A model generated the notes under the pieces. That model was not told the origin of the DNA. It did not search any database and was given only the letters and a program-made list of their open reading frames with translations. From the NCBI GenBank assembly GCA_040507225.1, contig JBEVVG010000002.1, positions 868,001 through 932,000 of the forward strand: DNA of 64,000 nt, given 5' to 3'. How positions within the stretch are numbered: position 1 is the first letter of the stretch; each line of letters starts with the position of its first letter. Made by a program: the position numbers and the translations under genes. Positions 51,297-60,026 of this stretch are shown one piece after another. This DNA comes from Thiodiazotropha sp040507225. Lineage in GTDB: Bacteria; Pseudomonadota; Gammaproteobacteria; Chromatiales; Chromatiaceae.

Positions 51297-52229
51297 ATGT
51301 CGGCTTTGATTTGTGGTTCTTTCGCCTTCGACACCATCATGGTATTTCACGACCACTTTAAACATCACATCCTTCCGGAACAGGTGCACATACTCAATGT
51401 CTCTTTCCTGGTTCCGGACATGCGACGCGAGTTTGGCGGTTGCGCCGGGAATATCGCCTATAACCTGAAGATGCTGGAGGGTGACGGCAAACCGGTCGGT
51501 ACGGTGGGCGACGACTTCGAACCCTATGCACGCTGGATGGATGCCTGCGGGGTCAGCCGGGAGTATGTCAAGGTGATATCCGGAAGTTACACAGCCCAGG
51601 CCTATATCACCACCGACAAAGACGACAATCAGATCACCGCCTTTCATCCCGGTGCCATGAACCAGGCCCATGAGGTCGACATCAGCGCGATCGAGGGTTG
51701 CAGTCTGGGGGTGGTCTCTCCGGACGGGCGCCAGGGAATGCTGGATCATGCCGCGCAGTTTGCAGAGCGGGGTACGCCTTTCCTGTTCGACCCGGGACAG
51801 GGCATGCCTCTGTTCGATGGGCAAGAGTTGCTGACCTTTGCCGAGCAGGCAACCTGGATGGCCTTCAACGACTATGAAGTGAAACTGATGCAGGAACGTA
51901 CGGGTAAAAGTCTCAAGGGTTTGACCGAAATGGTCGAGGCCCTGGTCGTTACCCGGGGCGCCAAAGGTTCCGAGATCCATACCCGCAGCGGAGTCATTGA
52001 AATTCCGGCGGCGCCGGTGAAGGCGGTGACGGATCCCACCGGTTGCGGTGATGCTTACCGCGCCGGTCTGATCTATGGTTTGATGAATGACATGGATTGG
52101 GAAACTTCCGGGAGAATTGCCTCGCTGATGGGGGCGGTCAAGGTGGAGCAGGCCGGAACGCAAAATCACTTTGTCTCCCTTGACGTATTGAAGCATCGTT
52201 TTCAGAAATCCTTCGACTATCGTTTCTAG
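51297..52229 (+). CDS. PfkB-family carbohydrate/adenosine kinase
   Basis: A 310-aa ribokinase-fold enzyme. It opens with ALICGSFAFDTIMVF, has the glycine pair FGGCAGNIAYNLKML, a NQITAFHPGAMNQAH segment, and the C-terminal signature TDPTGCGDAYRAGLIYGL with catalytic aspartate in GCGD. The overall sequence fits bacterial adenosine kinase-like PfkB proteins; substrate remains inferred. The SD GAGAGG precedes ATG 51297. A copy of the dispersed element follows its stop by one base. It may share a transcript with moeA 60 bp downstream. Confidence 0.87.
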   Translation: MSALICGSFAFDTIMVFHDHFKHHILPEQVHILNVSFLVPDMRREFGGCAGNIAYNLKMLEGDGKPVGTVGDDFEPYARWMDACGVSREYVKVISGSYTAQAYITTDKDDNQITAFHPGAMNQAHEVDISAIEGCSLGVVSPDGRQGMLDHAAQFAERGTPFLFDPGQGMPLFDGQELLTFAEQATWMAFNDYEVKLMQERTGKSLKGLTEMVEALVVTRGAKGSEIHTRSGVIEIPAAPVKAVTDPTGCGDAYRAGLIYGLMNDMDWETSGRIASLMGAVKVEQAGTQNHFVSLDVLKHRFQKSFDYRF

Positions 52230-52230
52230 C

Positions 52231-52260
52231 GCCTGTCGGATCAGTGTTAACAGGCCCTAG
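52231..52260 (+). repeat. Dispersed intergenic element, copy C
   Basis: GTCGGATCAGTGTTAACAGG followed by CCCTAG begins one base after the kinase stop. GCCTGT / ACAGGC arms can form a stem enclosing the conserved loop bases. It matches the copy at 6575 in 25 of about 28 positions. Confidence 0.65.
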
Positions 52261-52289
52261 GCAACCAGCCCTGACACAAGGCGGACGGC

Positions 52290-53540
52290 ATGAATCAGAC
52301 AGACGCGGGTTGTGATCGCAACCAGAGTCCCATGAAAGCGGTTGAGGAGGCGCTGAGCTTCCTGTTGCAGCAGGCCCGGCCCATGCGGGATCGCGAGACG
52401 CTTCCTCTGCAGCAGGGTCTGGGGCGCATCCTGGCGGATCCGGTGCAGAGCCAGGTGGACGTGCCACCCTGGGATAACAGCGCCATGGATGGTTATGCCT
52501 TGCGTTACCAGGATCTGAGTGAAACCCGGGGGCTGCGGGTAACCCAGCGGATCCCTGCCGGGACGACGGGAACGGCCCTGGAACCCGGTACCGCAGCGCG
52601 TATTTTCACCGGTGCGCCGATCCCCCCGGGAGCCGATACCGTAGTGATCCAGGAGGTCTGCGAGATGCGGGACGATGAGTTGTGGGTGCAGGAACGACCG
52701 GTTGCCGCGGGCGCCAACATCCGGCGTGCGGGAGAGGATATTCTGCAGGGCGAGGAGATCCTCAAGCCAGGCTTGAGACTGGAACCACAACACCTGGGGT
52801 TGGCGGCATCCGTCGGGGCCGCGCAACTAAGTGTCTACCGCCCCCTCAGAGTGGCGATCCTGGCCAGTGGCGATGAGCTGGTGATGCCCGGTGAGCCGTT
52901 GGGCGACGGTCAGATCTACAACTCCAATCAGTTCACGCTGGGGGGATTGGTGCAGAAGCTGGGTTGTGAAGTGGTCCCCGCAGGCATTGTGGAGGATACC
53001 TTTGATGCCACCTGTGAAGCGCTGCGACAGGCCGCCGAAAGCGCGGACCTGGTGCTGGCCTCCGGCGGTGTGTCGGTGGGAGAAGAGGATCATGTCAAAC
53101 CCGCGGTAGAGCAGCTCGGTTCCCTTGAACTTTGGAAGATTGCCAGTCGTCCGGGTAAGCCCCTCGCCTTCGGTTGGCTCGGTGACGTACCTTTTCTGGG
53201 TGCGCCGGGCAATCCGGTCTCGGTGTTCGTGACCTTCTCGGTTTTCATGATGCCTTTCATACGGTTGATGCAGGGGCAGGGGGACCCGGTGCGGCCGCTG
53301 ATGCGCAAGGTTGTGGCGGGATTCGACAAGTCCGGCGGCGACCGGCGCCAGGAGTACGCCCGGGGACGCCTTGAAGTGGATGCGGAAGGTCGGCAGATCG
53401 TCAGGCTGTTCTCCAATCCCTCTTCCGGAGTGATGACCTCGGTGACCTGGGCCAATGGGTTGGTGGTATTACCGCCTCTGACCCCGGTGGCCCAGGGTGA
53501 TCTGGTGGATTTCATGCCCTTCAGTGAGCTTTTCGCCTGA
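52290..53540 (+). CDS. moeA: Molybdopterin molybdotransferase MoeA
   Basis: MoeA inserts molybdate into adenylylated molybdopterin. 416 aa. Motifs: DVPPWDNSAMDGYAL at the N-terminus, ARIFTGAPIPPGADTVVIQEV, the MPT-binding ASGDELVMPGEPLGDGQIYNSN, LASGGVSVGEEDHVKP and GAPGNPVSVFVTF. No other molybdenum-cofactor gene (moeB, mog) is adjacent, so it stands apart from its pathway. Start ATG 52290; an internal ATG is weaker by family alignment. Confidence 0.94.
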   Translation: MNQTDAGCDRNQSPMKAVEEALSFLLQQARPMRDRETLPLQQGLGRILADPVQSQVDVPPWDNSAMDGYALRYQDLSETRGLRVTQRIPAGTTGTALEPGTAARIFTGAPIPPGADTVVIQEVCEMRDDELWVQERPVAAGANIRRAGEDILQGEEILKPGLRLEPQHLGLAASVGAAQLSVYRPLRVAILASGDELVMPGEPLGDGQIYNSNQFTLGGLVQKLGCEVVPAGIVEDTFDATCEALRQAAESADLVLASGGVSVGEEDHVKPAVEQLGSLELWKIASRPGKPLAFGWLGDVPFLGAPGNPVSVFVTFSVFMMPFIRLMQGQGDPVRPLMRKVVAGFDKSGGDRRQEYARGRLEVDAEGRQIVRLFSNPSSGVMTSVTWANGLVVLPPLTPVAQGDLVDFMPFSELFA

Positions 53541-53920
53541 TACCTGAAGGCAGCGGATCGGTGTTGCCCGTTCCAGGCGATGGCCCCCGGTCAGTCAGGT
53601 GTGAACGATTGGAAATCCTCGATAAGCCGGTGTGTGCGCCATGTCATGGAGTGCCCCGCGACTACCTCGTAACCAGATTCAGGTTGCAGGAATGGTAAGG
53701 GTGACCTCTGAACAGGTGCTTGCAAACCCGGCAGGGTTGCCGGTTCAGGTTCCCATTCGCCAGGATCAACCCGGGATCTGCAGCGGCTGACATCCCGGCT
53801 GCCGCTAAAGAATCGCTGCGGATCGCCGTCTATCTGATTATGGTCCGGGTTGTCTCGATGCTCTCGGGATGCGACTCGGCCACACAGCGTATCAAGGGAA
53901 TGTTCGGCAGGTGGAAATCA
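53541..53920. other. Non-coding region between moeA and the beta-barrel gene
   Basis: 380 bp. An open frame continues upstream of the barrel gene to 53720 but has no signal sequence in frame and no SD, so it is treated as leader. No strong hairpin or promoter match was found. Confidence 0.4.
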
Positions 53921-54559
53921 ATGAACACACGCTTGTTGGTATGGGTTGGCATGAGTTGTTTGCCTTTGACGGCCCTGGCAGAGGGGCCGGTGGTCAGTGC
54001 CCGGTTGGGCAGTCTGGGTCTCAGCGTGGAAGGCGGCTTTGGTCTGACCGAGCAGTTTTCGGCGCGTCTCGGACTCAACCGCTACCAGTATGAGGCCACC
54101 GAGCGGGTGGATGACGTCGAATACGACCTGGACCTGGACTGGCAGAGCATCTCGCTGTTCGCTGACTGGCATCCGTTCGACGTCCCGCTGCGATTTACCG
54201 CCGGTTTCCTGCGCAATAACAATGAAATTCGTGGTGAAAGCACCGCCAGTTCCATCACCATTGGGGATACCCTGTATCGCGATGCCGGTCTCAAGGCGGA
54301 AGTGGATTTTCGCAGCTTCGCCCCCTACCTGGGACTTGGCTGGGAATCCGCGCTGTTGCGTGAGAGAGGGTGGGGATTCAATGTGGATCTCGGCATCATG
54401 TATCAGGGTACCGGCCGGGTGAACCTCTCGGCGACCGGGATGGGTGCGGATCTGGTCGATCCCAATGATCTGGCACAGGAAGAGGCGCGCTTCGAGGAAG
54501 AACTGGAGGACTACCGTTACTACCCGGTTTTCTCCTTTGGGGTTTCCTACAAATTCTAG
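53921..54559 (+). CDS. Small outer-membrane beta-barrel protein
   Basis: A 212-aa protein with signal peptide 1-21 (ending ALA before EGPVV) and alternating amphipathic strands (SARLGLNRYQYEAT, VEYDLDLDWQSISLFADWHPF, RSFAPYLGLGWES, GWGFNVDLGIMYQGTG). It ends YYPVFSFGVSYKF, a C-terminal aromatic signature for BAM insertion. It resembles OmpW/OprG-size eight-strand barrels but the specific family is unclear. The SD AGGTGG supports ATG 53921. Confidence 0.82.
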   Translation: MNTRLLVWVGMSCLPLTALAEGPVVSARLGSLGLSVEGGFGLTEQFSARLGLNRYQYEATERVDDVEYDLDLDWQSISLFADWHPFDVPLRFTAGFLRNNNEIRGESTASSITIGDTLYRDAGLKAEVDFRSFAPYLGLGWESALLRERGWGFNVDLGIMYQGTGRVNLSATGMGADLVDPNDLAQEEARFEEELEDYRYYPVFSFGVSYKF

Positions 54560-54778
54560 TCTTGAATCCGGCGCGCATTCGCTAACTGGACGCACCTCGC
54601 GCACTGTGCCGGTTTGTGCTGGCAGGTCTTGTCAGTGACGCTGATCCCCACCGGATAAGCCGGGTTTGCAGAACCGATCTGAAGTGTCGAGGCAGGTGTT
54701 TGCGGGGTTTTCGGGTGGGGGAATGAAAAATCGACTGTAACCACCCTCGTCCGGGAAGGCGTAAAGGATTCGACAGGG

Positions 54779-54804
54779 CATATTGGACTAGTGTTAACAG
54801 ACCA
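54779..54804 (+). repeat. Dispersed intergenic element, copy E
   Basis: TATTGGACTAGTGTTAACAG followed by ACCAT matches copies B and C over the TNGGAYTAGTGTTA core. It is followed directly by three hairpins before the XRE gene end. Confidence 0.6.
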
Positions 54805-54817
54805 TAAGACGCCGGGT

Positions 54818-54834
54818 GAGAGATTTGATCTCTC
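54818..54834. repeat. Hairpin GAGAGAT-TTG-ATCTCTC
   Basis: A perfect 7-bp stem with a 3-base loop directly downstream of the dispersed element copy E, in the space between two convergent genes. Confidence 0.55.
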
Positions 54835-54906
54835 GGTATTGCTGAGGGGGAATCAGTGAGGCATTCCCCGGGAGACCTGTCGGCATCCCGGGGTAATGGG
54901 AAGGGG

Positions 54907-55281
54907 CTATTTCTTGTTTGAATGCAGCAGGACCTGTTCGAAGATGTTGCGTTTGATCCGGCTGCGAATGGGTTCGGGCAGGTTATGCCAGGCTTTGGCG
55001 ACTTCAATGGACTCATCGTCCATGACTGTGGAATTGGTTTCACCAAACATCAACCAGGCAGGATTGACGTCGAGGACCTGGGCGATCTCATCGATTTTCC
55101 TGGGGCGCAGACTCTTGCCATTCTCGATCTTCTGAATGACCGCCTGGTTGGTACCGGCGCGGAGGGCGAGTTGTTCCTGGGTCCAACCCCGTTCACGTCT
55201 CTTTCTGCGCAGTCGAGAGCCTAAAGTATCCATTTCCCGCGGTATATAAGTTTCAAATTTTTGTGCGTGTACGTAGCTCAT
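54907..55281 (-). CDS. XRE-family transcriptional regulator
   Basis: A 124-aa protein with a Cro/CI-type helix-turn-helix at about residues 23-79 (LRRKRRERGWTQEQLALRAGTNQAVIQKIENGKSLRPRKIDEIAQVLDVNPAWLMFG). The N-terminal 17 residues and the C-terminal helix (LPEPIRSRIKRNIFEQVLL) probably mediate oligomerisation. ATG 55281 follows GGGAAGGA; an upstream ATG at 55293 overlaps that SD and MDTLG at 55233 is a shorter option. Divergent from lgt across two palindromes. The target is not known; autoregulation is plausible. Confidence 0.88.
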   Translation of the reverse strand: MSYVHAQKFETYIPREMDTLGSRLRRKRRERGWTQEQLALRAGTNQAVIQKIENGKSLRPRKIDEIAQVLDVNPAWLMFGETNSTVMDDESIEVAKAWHNLPEPIRSRIKRNIFEQVLLHSNKK

Positions 55282-55415
55282 TGTCCTTCCCATCGGATGC
55301 CAAAAAGGGTGTTTGCATCATCTTGTACGTGGTAGCGGCGTGGCGATCAAAAACTTGACACTTTGAAGAAGTCCGTCATTTCGCCTGCGAACTTAATTCC
55401 AGTACCCTGGGTTAG

Positions 55416-55431
55416 TGTGACCTGAGTCACA
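55416..55431. promoter_or_regulatory. Perfect CRP/Vfr-like operator
   Basis: TGTGA-CCTGAG-TCACA has both consensus half-sites of the CRP family with the correct 6-bp spacer. It lies about 135 bp from the XRE start and 92 bp from the lgt start, in the shared promoter region. Confidence 0.65.
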
Positions 55432-55441
55432 GAATGGTAAC

Positions 55442-55457
55442 ATGACTAAACTGTCAT
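55442..55457. promoter_or_regulatory. Second palindrome ATGAC-N6-GTCAT
   Basis: A perfect 5-bp inverted repeat with the same 6-bp spacer lies 10 bp from the CRP-like site. It could be the target of the XRE protein. Confidence 0.4.
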
Positions 55458-55523
55458 TAAATCCGGGGCTTAGGAAATTCCAATCGATTGGCGAACGCGG
55501 TTCCTGTGGTAATATGCCGAGCC

Positions 55524-56354
55524 ATGCTGACCTATCCCCAACTTGATCCAGAACTGTTGACCATCGGGTCTGTCACCTTCTACTGGTACGGGGTGATGTA
55601 TCTGATCGGCTTTCTCGGTGGCTGGCTGCTGGGACGCGTCCGGGTCGGTAAACCGGGCATGGTCTGGAGCGCCGACCAGGTGGACGATATCGTCTTTTAT
55701 ATCGTCATCGGGGTGGTGATTGGTGGCCGGGTCGGTTATCTCCTGTTCTACGATCTGCCGACATTCCTCCACAATCCCCTGATTCTCCTGCAGGTTTGGC
55801 ATGGGGGCATGTCATTTCATGGGGGCTTGCTCGGGGTGCTGCTTGCCATGTGGCTGTTTGCCCGCAAGCAGGGCAAGACCTTCTTTGATGCAACCGATTT
55901 CATCGCCCCCCTGGTCACCATTGGCCTCGGCGCAGGTCGTCTGGGTAACTTCATCAACGCGGAGCTCTGGGGGGGCATCACCCGATTGCCCTGGGGCATG
56001 CGGGTGCCCTGTGATATCTCCGATGATCTGTGCGCACGCCTGGGTCTGCCTCCTGGCAGCGAATTGTCCCCCCCGGTACATCCGAATCAACTCTACGAGT
56101 TCTTCCTGGAAGGGGTGCTGCTGTTCCTGATCCTGTGGGTTTTCTCGTCCAGGCCCAGGCCGCGCCGGGCAGTCTCCGGATTGTTTCTGGTGTGCTACGG
56201 TATCTTTCGTTTCTCGGTGGAATTCGTGCGCCTCCCCGATGCCCAGTACGGATATCTCGCGTTTGACTGGTTGACCATGGGTCAGTTGTTGAGCGCACCT
56301 ATGATTTTGTTTGGTATGCTATTGCTCTACCTGGCCTACCGGCCGGCCAGATGA
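55524..56354 (+). CDS. lgt: Prolipoprotein diacylglyceryl transferase Lgt
   Basis: Inner-membrane enzyme that attaches diacylglycerol to the lipobox cysteine, first step of lipoprotein maturation; the MliC-like and Ig-like lipoproteins in this window would be substrates. 276 aa, several membrane helices. Signatures: HGGMSFHGGLLG at about residue 93 and GRLGNFINAELWG, plus VHPNQLYE and FSVEFVR. ATG 55524 gives the normal N-terminus. Followed by thyA (40 bp) and folA, a widespread gene order. Confidence 0.95.
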   Translation: MLTYPQLDPELLTIGSVTFYWYGVMYLIGFLGGWLLGRVRVGKPGMVWSADQVDDIVFYIVIGVVIGGRVGYLLFYDLPTFLHNPLILLQVWHGGMSFHGGLLGVLLAMWLFARKQGKTFFDATDFIAPLVTIGLGAGRLGNFINAELWGGITRLPWGMRVPCDISDDLCARLGLPPGSELSPPVHPNQLYEFFLEGVLLFLILWVFSSRPRPRRAVSGLFLVCYGIFRFSVEFVRLPDAQYGYLAFDWLTMGQLLSAPMILFGMLLLYLAYRPAR

Positions 56355-56394
56355 ACCAGTACAGCGATTTGCCGGGCAATCCACAGGGCAGGGC

Positions 56395-57189
56395 ATGAAA
56401 CAGTATCTCGATTTAATGCGCCATGTGCGCGATACCGGAGTCGTCAAGGAAGACCGGACCGGTACCGGAACCCGCAGCGTGTTCGGTTACCAGATGCGCT
56501 TCGACCTGGGGGACGGATTTCCCGCCCTGACCACCAAGAAACTTCACCTGCGCTCGATCATCCACGAACTGCTCTGGTTTCTGAAGGGGGATACGAATAT
56601 CCGCTATCTGAAGGAGCATGGAGTGAGTATCTGGGATGAATGGGCAGATGAGGCGGGCAATCTGGGGCCGGTTTACGGCTATCAATGGCGCTCATGGCCC
56701 AATCCGCAGGGGGGCAGCATCGACCAGATCAGCCAGCTGATTCAGCAGATCCATGACAATCCCGACTCCCGGCGTCTGATCGTCTCGGCCTGGAATCCCG
56801 CCCAGGTGGATCAGATGGCCCTGCCGCCCTGTCATTGCCTGTTCCAGTTCTACGTTGCCCAGGGAAAGCTCTCGTGCCAGCTCTATCAGCGCAGTGCGGA
56901 CATCTTTCTCGGTGTTCCCTTCAATATCGCCTCCTATGCCCTGCTGACCCTGATGCTGGCCCAGGTCACCGGGTTGCAGCCGGGTGAATTCGTGCATACC
57001 TTTGGTGACGCTCATCTCTACAGCAATCACCTGGACCAGGTGGAGTTGCAGCTTTCCCGGGAACCACGGGCGCTGCCGGGGATGCGTCTGAATCCGGATG
57101 TGAAGACGATCTTCGATTTCCGCTTCGAGGATTTCGAGCTGCTTGACTATGACCCGCACCCGCATATCAAGGCGCCGGTCGCGGTCTGA
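56395..57189 (+). CDS. thyA: Thymidylate synthase ThyA
   Basis: Makes dTMP from dUMP using methylene-THF. 264 aa, the same length as E. coli ThyA. Catalytic cysteine C146 in ALPPCHCLFQFYV, folate and nucleotide contacts in RTGTGTRSVFGYQMRF, YQRSADIFLGVPFNIASYALL and the C-terminal HPHIKAPVAV. ATG 56395. The methylene-THF it uses can come from the glycine cleavage system at 46-51 kb; dihydrofolate is recycled by FolA next to it. Confidence 0.97.
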   Translation: MKQYLDLMRHVRDTGVVKEDRTGTGTRSVFGYQMRFDLGDGFPALTTKKLHLRSIIHELLWFLKGDTNIRYLKEHGVSIWDEWADEAGNLGPVYGYQWRSWPNPQGGSIDQISQLIQQIHDNPDSRRLIVSAWNPAQVDQMALPPCHCLFQFYVAQGKLSCQLYQRSADIFLGVPFNIASYALLTLMLAQVTGLQPGEFVHTFGDAHLYSNHLDQVELQLSREPRALPGMRLNPDVKTIFDFRFEDFELLDYDPHPHIKAPVAV

Positions 57190-57202
57190 ACAGGATGCCG
57201 TC

Positions 57203-57700
57203 GTGAAACCGATGATTTCTCTGATTGCCGCGATGGCCCGCAACGGCGTAATCGGGCGGGACAACCGCCTGCCCTGGCATCTGCCCGTGGATCTTCAACA
57301 TTTCAAGGCACTGACCCTGGGTAAGCCGATGGTTATGGGACGACGCACCTGGGAGTCCCTGCCGGGGCTGCTGCCGGGTCGGCGTCATGTTGTGGTGAGC
57401 CGTAACCCGGACTTTCAGGCAGAAGGCGCGGATCGGGTGTCCAGCCTCGATGAGGCGATGCGGCTGCTGCAGGGGACACCGGAAATCATGATCGTGGGTG
57501 GTGCACAGCTGTACACGGCCATACTGCCGAACGCGGACCGGCTCTACCTGACCCGGGTGGAAGCGGAACTGAACGGAGATGCAGTATTCCCCGAGATCGA
57601 CTGGAATCAGTGGCAGGAGACCTCTCGAGAAAGCCGCCCGGCGGACGAGAAAAACCCCTATGACTGCACCTTCCTGACCTACGAGCGGCGGCTTCCCTGA
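57203..57700 (+). CDS. folA: Dihydrofolate reductase FolA
   Basis: Reduces dihydrofolate to THF with NADPH; target of trimethoprim. 165 aa from GTG 57203, which has AGGA at 7 bases upstream; an ATG at 57212 gives the classical MISLIAAMA start. Conserved features: NGVIGRDNRLPWHLPVDLQHFK with substrate aspartate-loop region, VMGRRTWESLP, and IVGGAQLYT for NADPH binding. Convergent with apaH; in E. coli folA is also next to apaH. Confidence 0.95.
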   Translation: MKPMISLIAAMARNGVIGRDNRLPWHLPVDLQHFKALTLGKPMVMGRRTWESLPGLLPGRRHVVVSRNPDFQAEGADRVSSLDEAMRLLQGTPEIMIVGGAQLYTAILPNADRLYLTRVEAELNGDAVFPEIDWNQWQETSRESRPADEKNPYDCTFLTYERRLP

Positions 57701-57881
57701 GGCGAATCTCAGGTAAGAAACGAATCCGATGGTCTGATCCGAATCCGGATGGACATGACATCAAGTCGGGAACTCGCAGGGCAAGTCACAATCAGGTTAC
57801 CCCCCCACCTCTCCAGGCAATCCCCTGGGATATTTGTCCAACCCACAGCCAGTGCGTCGATGAAGCGCGGCTTAAGCCTCA

Positions 57882-58694
57882 TCAGCAGTGCAGATGGTAG
57901 GGCTCCGGTGGCTTATGCTTACGAATCCGCAGGGCGGTCAGGCGCCCTCCCCACAGGCAGCCACTGTCCAGTGACCAGACCTGGCCGATATGCCGATACC
58001 CCAGGGTGGACCAGTGACCGAACAGGATCCGCTCATTGCGGGTCTTGCGATGCGGTGCCTGATACCAGGGGACTGCGCCCTGCAGGTGCTGCTCGGGGGG
58101 TCCCTTGTCCGCCATGTGGAGACGTCCATCGGGCATGCAGTAGCGCAATCGGGTAAAACAATTGGTGATGAACCGCAGTCGATCCATGCCCTGCAGGTGC
58201 TCATCCCAAAGCTCAGGCTGGTTGCCGTACATATTCTGACAAAAGTCGTGAAACCCCGGCCCACGCAGGGTCGTCTCCAGTTCCCGGGCGCACTCCCGGG
58301 CCTGGCGAAGATTCCATTGCGGCGGGAGGCCGGCGTGAATCAGACTGTAGCCTCGCTTGCGGCTGTGGTGCATGACCGGACAGTGCCGCAGCCAGTCGAT
58401 CAGGTCGTCCCGATCCGCTGCCTGCAGAATTTCATCCAGCCCGCCGTGTTTCGAATGACTCAGATTGCCCTGGGATAATGCCAGCAGGTGCAGGTCATGG
58501 TTGCCCAGTACGCTGATCGCCCGGTCTCCCAGTGATTTAACGAAACGCAGTACCTGCAGTGAGTGGGGGCCCCGGTTGACCAGGTCGCCCGCAAACCAGA
58601 GTTTGTCCCGTGAGGGGTCGAACTCAATCCGTTCAAGCAGACGGCAGAGTTCGTCGTAACATCCCTGAATGTCGCCGATGGCATACACCGCCAT
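57882..58694 (-). CDS. apaH: Bis(5'-nucleosyl)-tetraphosphatase, symmetrical (ApaH)
   Basis: Splits Ap4A to 2 ADP and removes Np4 caps from RNA. 270 aa. Metallophosphatase motifs: YAIGDIQGCYDE at the N-terminus, GDLVNRGPHS, LGNHDLHLLA, and later HAGLPPQW and GHWSTLG. It lies downstream of apaG with a 36-bp gap, as in most gammaproteobacteria, but the usual upstream rsmA and pdxA are not here. Confidence 0.95.
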   Translation of the reverse strand: MAVYAIGDIQGCYDELCRLLERIEFDPSRDKLWFAGDLVNRGPHSLQVLRFVKSLGDRAISVLGNHDLHLLALSQGNLSHSKHGGLDEILQAADRDDLIDWLRHCPVMHHSRKRGYSLIHAGLPPQWNLRQARECARELETTLRGPGFHDFCQNMYGNQPELWDEHLQGMDRLRFITNCFTRLRYCMPDGRLHMADKGPPEQHLQGAVPWYQAPHRKTRNERILFGHWSTLGYRHIGQVWSLDSGCLWGGRLTALRIRKHKPPEPYHLHC

Positions 58695-58730
58695 GATCAG
58701 AACCTTGGGTGTCAGGGGTGGATTCGGGCG

Positions 58731-59114
58731 TCAGTGAAGACTGCCGGGTCTCGCCAGGGAAAAGGCCGGTATCATGGCGTCGAAATGGTTGCCATGCGCA
58801 TCGATCATGTCGTAACTCCCCTGCATGCTGCCAACCGGGGTGTCGAGTACCGTACCGCTGGTGTAGCGGAAGGTTTCGCCGGGATTGAGTTGTGGTTGCT
58901 CACCGACCACGCCTTCGCCACGCACCTCCTGAATCTTTCCATTGGCATCGGTGATGATCCAGTGGCGTTTGAGGAGTCGGGCTGTGGTGGATCCTTCATT
59001 ACGGATGGTGACCGTATAGGAGAAAACGAAGCGATGCTCGGTGGGGAGTGACTGAGCCTCCACGTAGCGGCTCTCAACATGAACATCGATTTGGTGGCTC
59101 GTTTCCTTATCCAT
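58731..59114 (-). CDS. apaG: ApaG protein
   Basis: A 127-aa protein with the ApaG/DUF525 fold (fibronectin-like): FVFSYTVTIRNEGSTTARLLKRHWIITDANGKIQEVRGEGVVGEQPQLNPGETFRYTSG and GSMQGSYDM. It binds pyrophosphate-type ligands; cellular role is unclear. First gene of apaG-apaH. Confidence 0.95.
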   Translation of the reverse strand: MDKETSHQIDVHVESRYVEAQSLPTEHRFVFSYTVTIRNEGSTTARLLKRHWIITDANGKIQEVRGEGVVGEQPQLNPGETFRYTSGTVLDTPVGSMQGSYDMIDAHGNHFDAMIPAFSLARPGSLH

Positions 59115-59355
59115 CGTTGATCAAACCTGGTCGTTGTCTCTTCTTTACGGGTTGCCGGCAGTTGCACCGCCGGGACTCGGCGGCAGTTCGTTTTCTGCCT
59201 GGCCGACACACCTCTAAGATTACTGAGGCGAAGTGTCGAGTGCAATCCTTCGAAACCACAGGCCGGCTGGATCGGGCAGTTGAGGCAGTCGTTTAAGAAA
59301 TAAAAGCCTGTGCCGCTATGTTGGTCAGACCGGTTGTTGATGAAACAGGGCGTTG

Positions 59356-59826
59356 ATGAAATACGGGTTACTACTGCTGGCGTTGCTGGTCGGTTCCTGC
59401 GCATGGGCGGAGGCCGCCGATACGGATGGTATGGCGCTGATCTCTGCGGCGATGTCGGGCGAGGTTTCCCGCCTCAATGACCTTCTGGCTCAGGGCGTAA
59501 ATCCGGATTCGGCCAATCCCGCTGGGCGAACCCCGCTGCATTTCGCCGCCTTCAACGGCAACCTGCAAACGGCTCAGGCGCTGTTGGCGGCCGGCGCCGA
59601 TCCGGGTGTGGCGGATGGCCGCGGGATCACCCCTTTGATGGAAGCCGCCGCTTTTGGTCACCTGGATGTGGTCAGGCTGCTGATTCAACGCGGGGTGGAT
59701 GTGAATGCGGCGGATCAGGCGGGCAACACTGCTCTGGGACTGGCCAATCGGGGGCAACATGCCAAGGTCTCCGGTTTGCTGGGTGAAATGGGTGCCACGG
59801 AAGCTGCAGCCCAGGATGGAAAATAG
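59356..59826 (+). CDS. Exported ankyrin-repeat protein
   Basis: A 156-aa protein. Residues 1-21 form an export signal; VGSC could be a weak lipobox, or AWA-E a signal peptidase I site. Three to four ankyrin repeats follow (residues about 24-56, GRTPLHFAAFNGN from 57, GITPLMEAAAFGH from 90, GNTALGLANRGQ from 123). Periplasmic ankyrin proteins such as AnkB protect against peroxide in some bacteria, but binding partners here are unknown. ATG 59356 preferred over TTG 59353. Single gene. Confidence 0.87.
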   Translation: MKYGLLLLALLVGSCAWAEAADTDGMALISAAMSGEVSRLNDLLAQGVNPDSANPAGRTPLHFAAFNGNLQTAQALLAAGADPGVADGRGITPLMEAAAFGHLDVVRLLIQRGVDVNAADQAGNTALGLANRGQHAKVSGLLGEMGATEAAAQDGK

Positions 59827-60026
59827 CGGTGCTGAGTGACCAGGGATCAGCAGACACTGAATACGCAGGTCTGGTAAAGCGTGCATCTGTCTGGTCCGTG
59901 GAGTTGTAACGAACGGCTTTGTGAACGTTGTCCAGATTTCTCTTGCGCAGCGTGATCCAGGTCAAGGTTTAGAGCAGGAAGTGCGCGAATAATTGTAATT
60001 AAGTCATTGAATAGGCTTGAACTGAT

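Larger units (their letters stand above)
54560..54906. other. Hairpin-rich region between barrel gene and XRE gene
   Basis: About 347 bp between convergent genes. It contains dispersed-element copy E (54779-54804), then GAGAGAT-TTG-ATCTCTC (54818-54834), GGGGAAT...ATTCCCC (54847-54869) and CCCGGGA...TCCCGGG (from 54867). None has a T run. No gene is visible. Confidence 0.5.
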
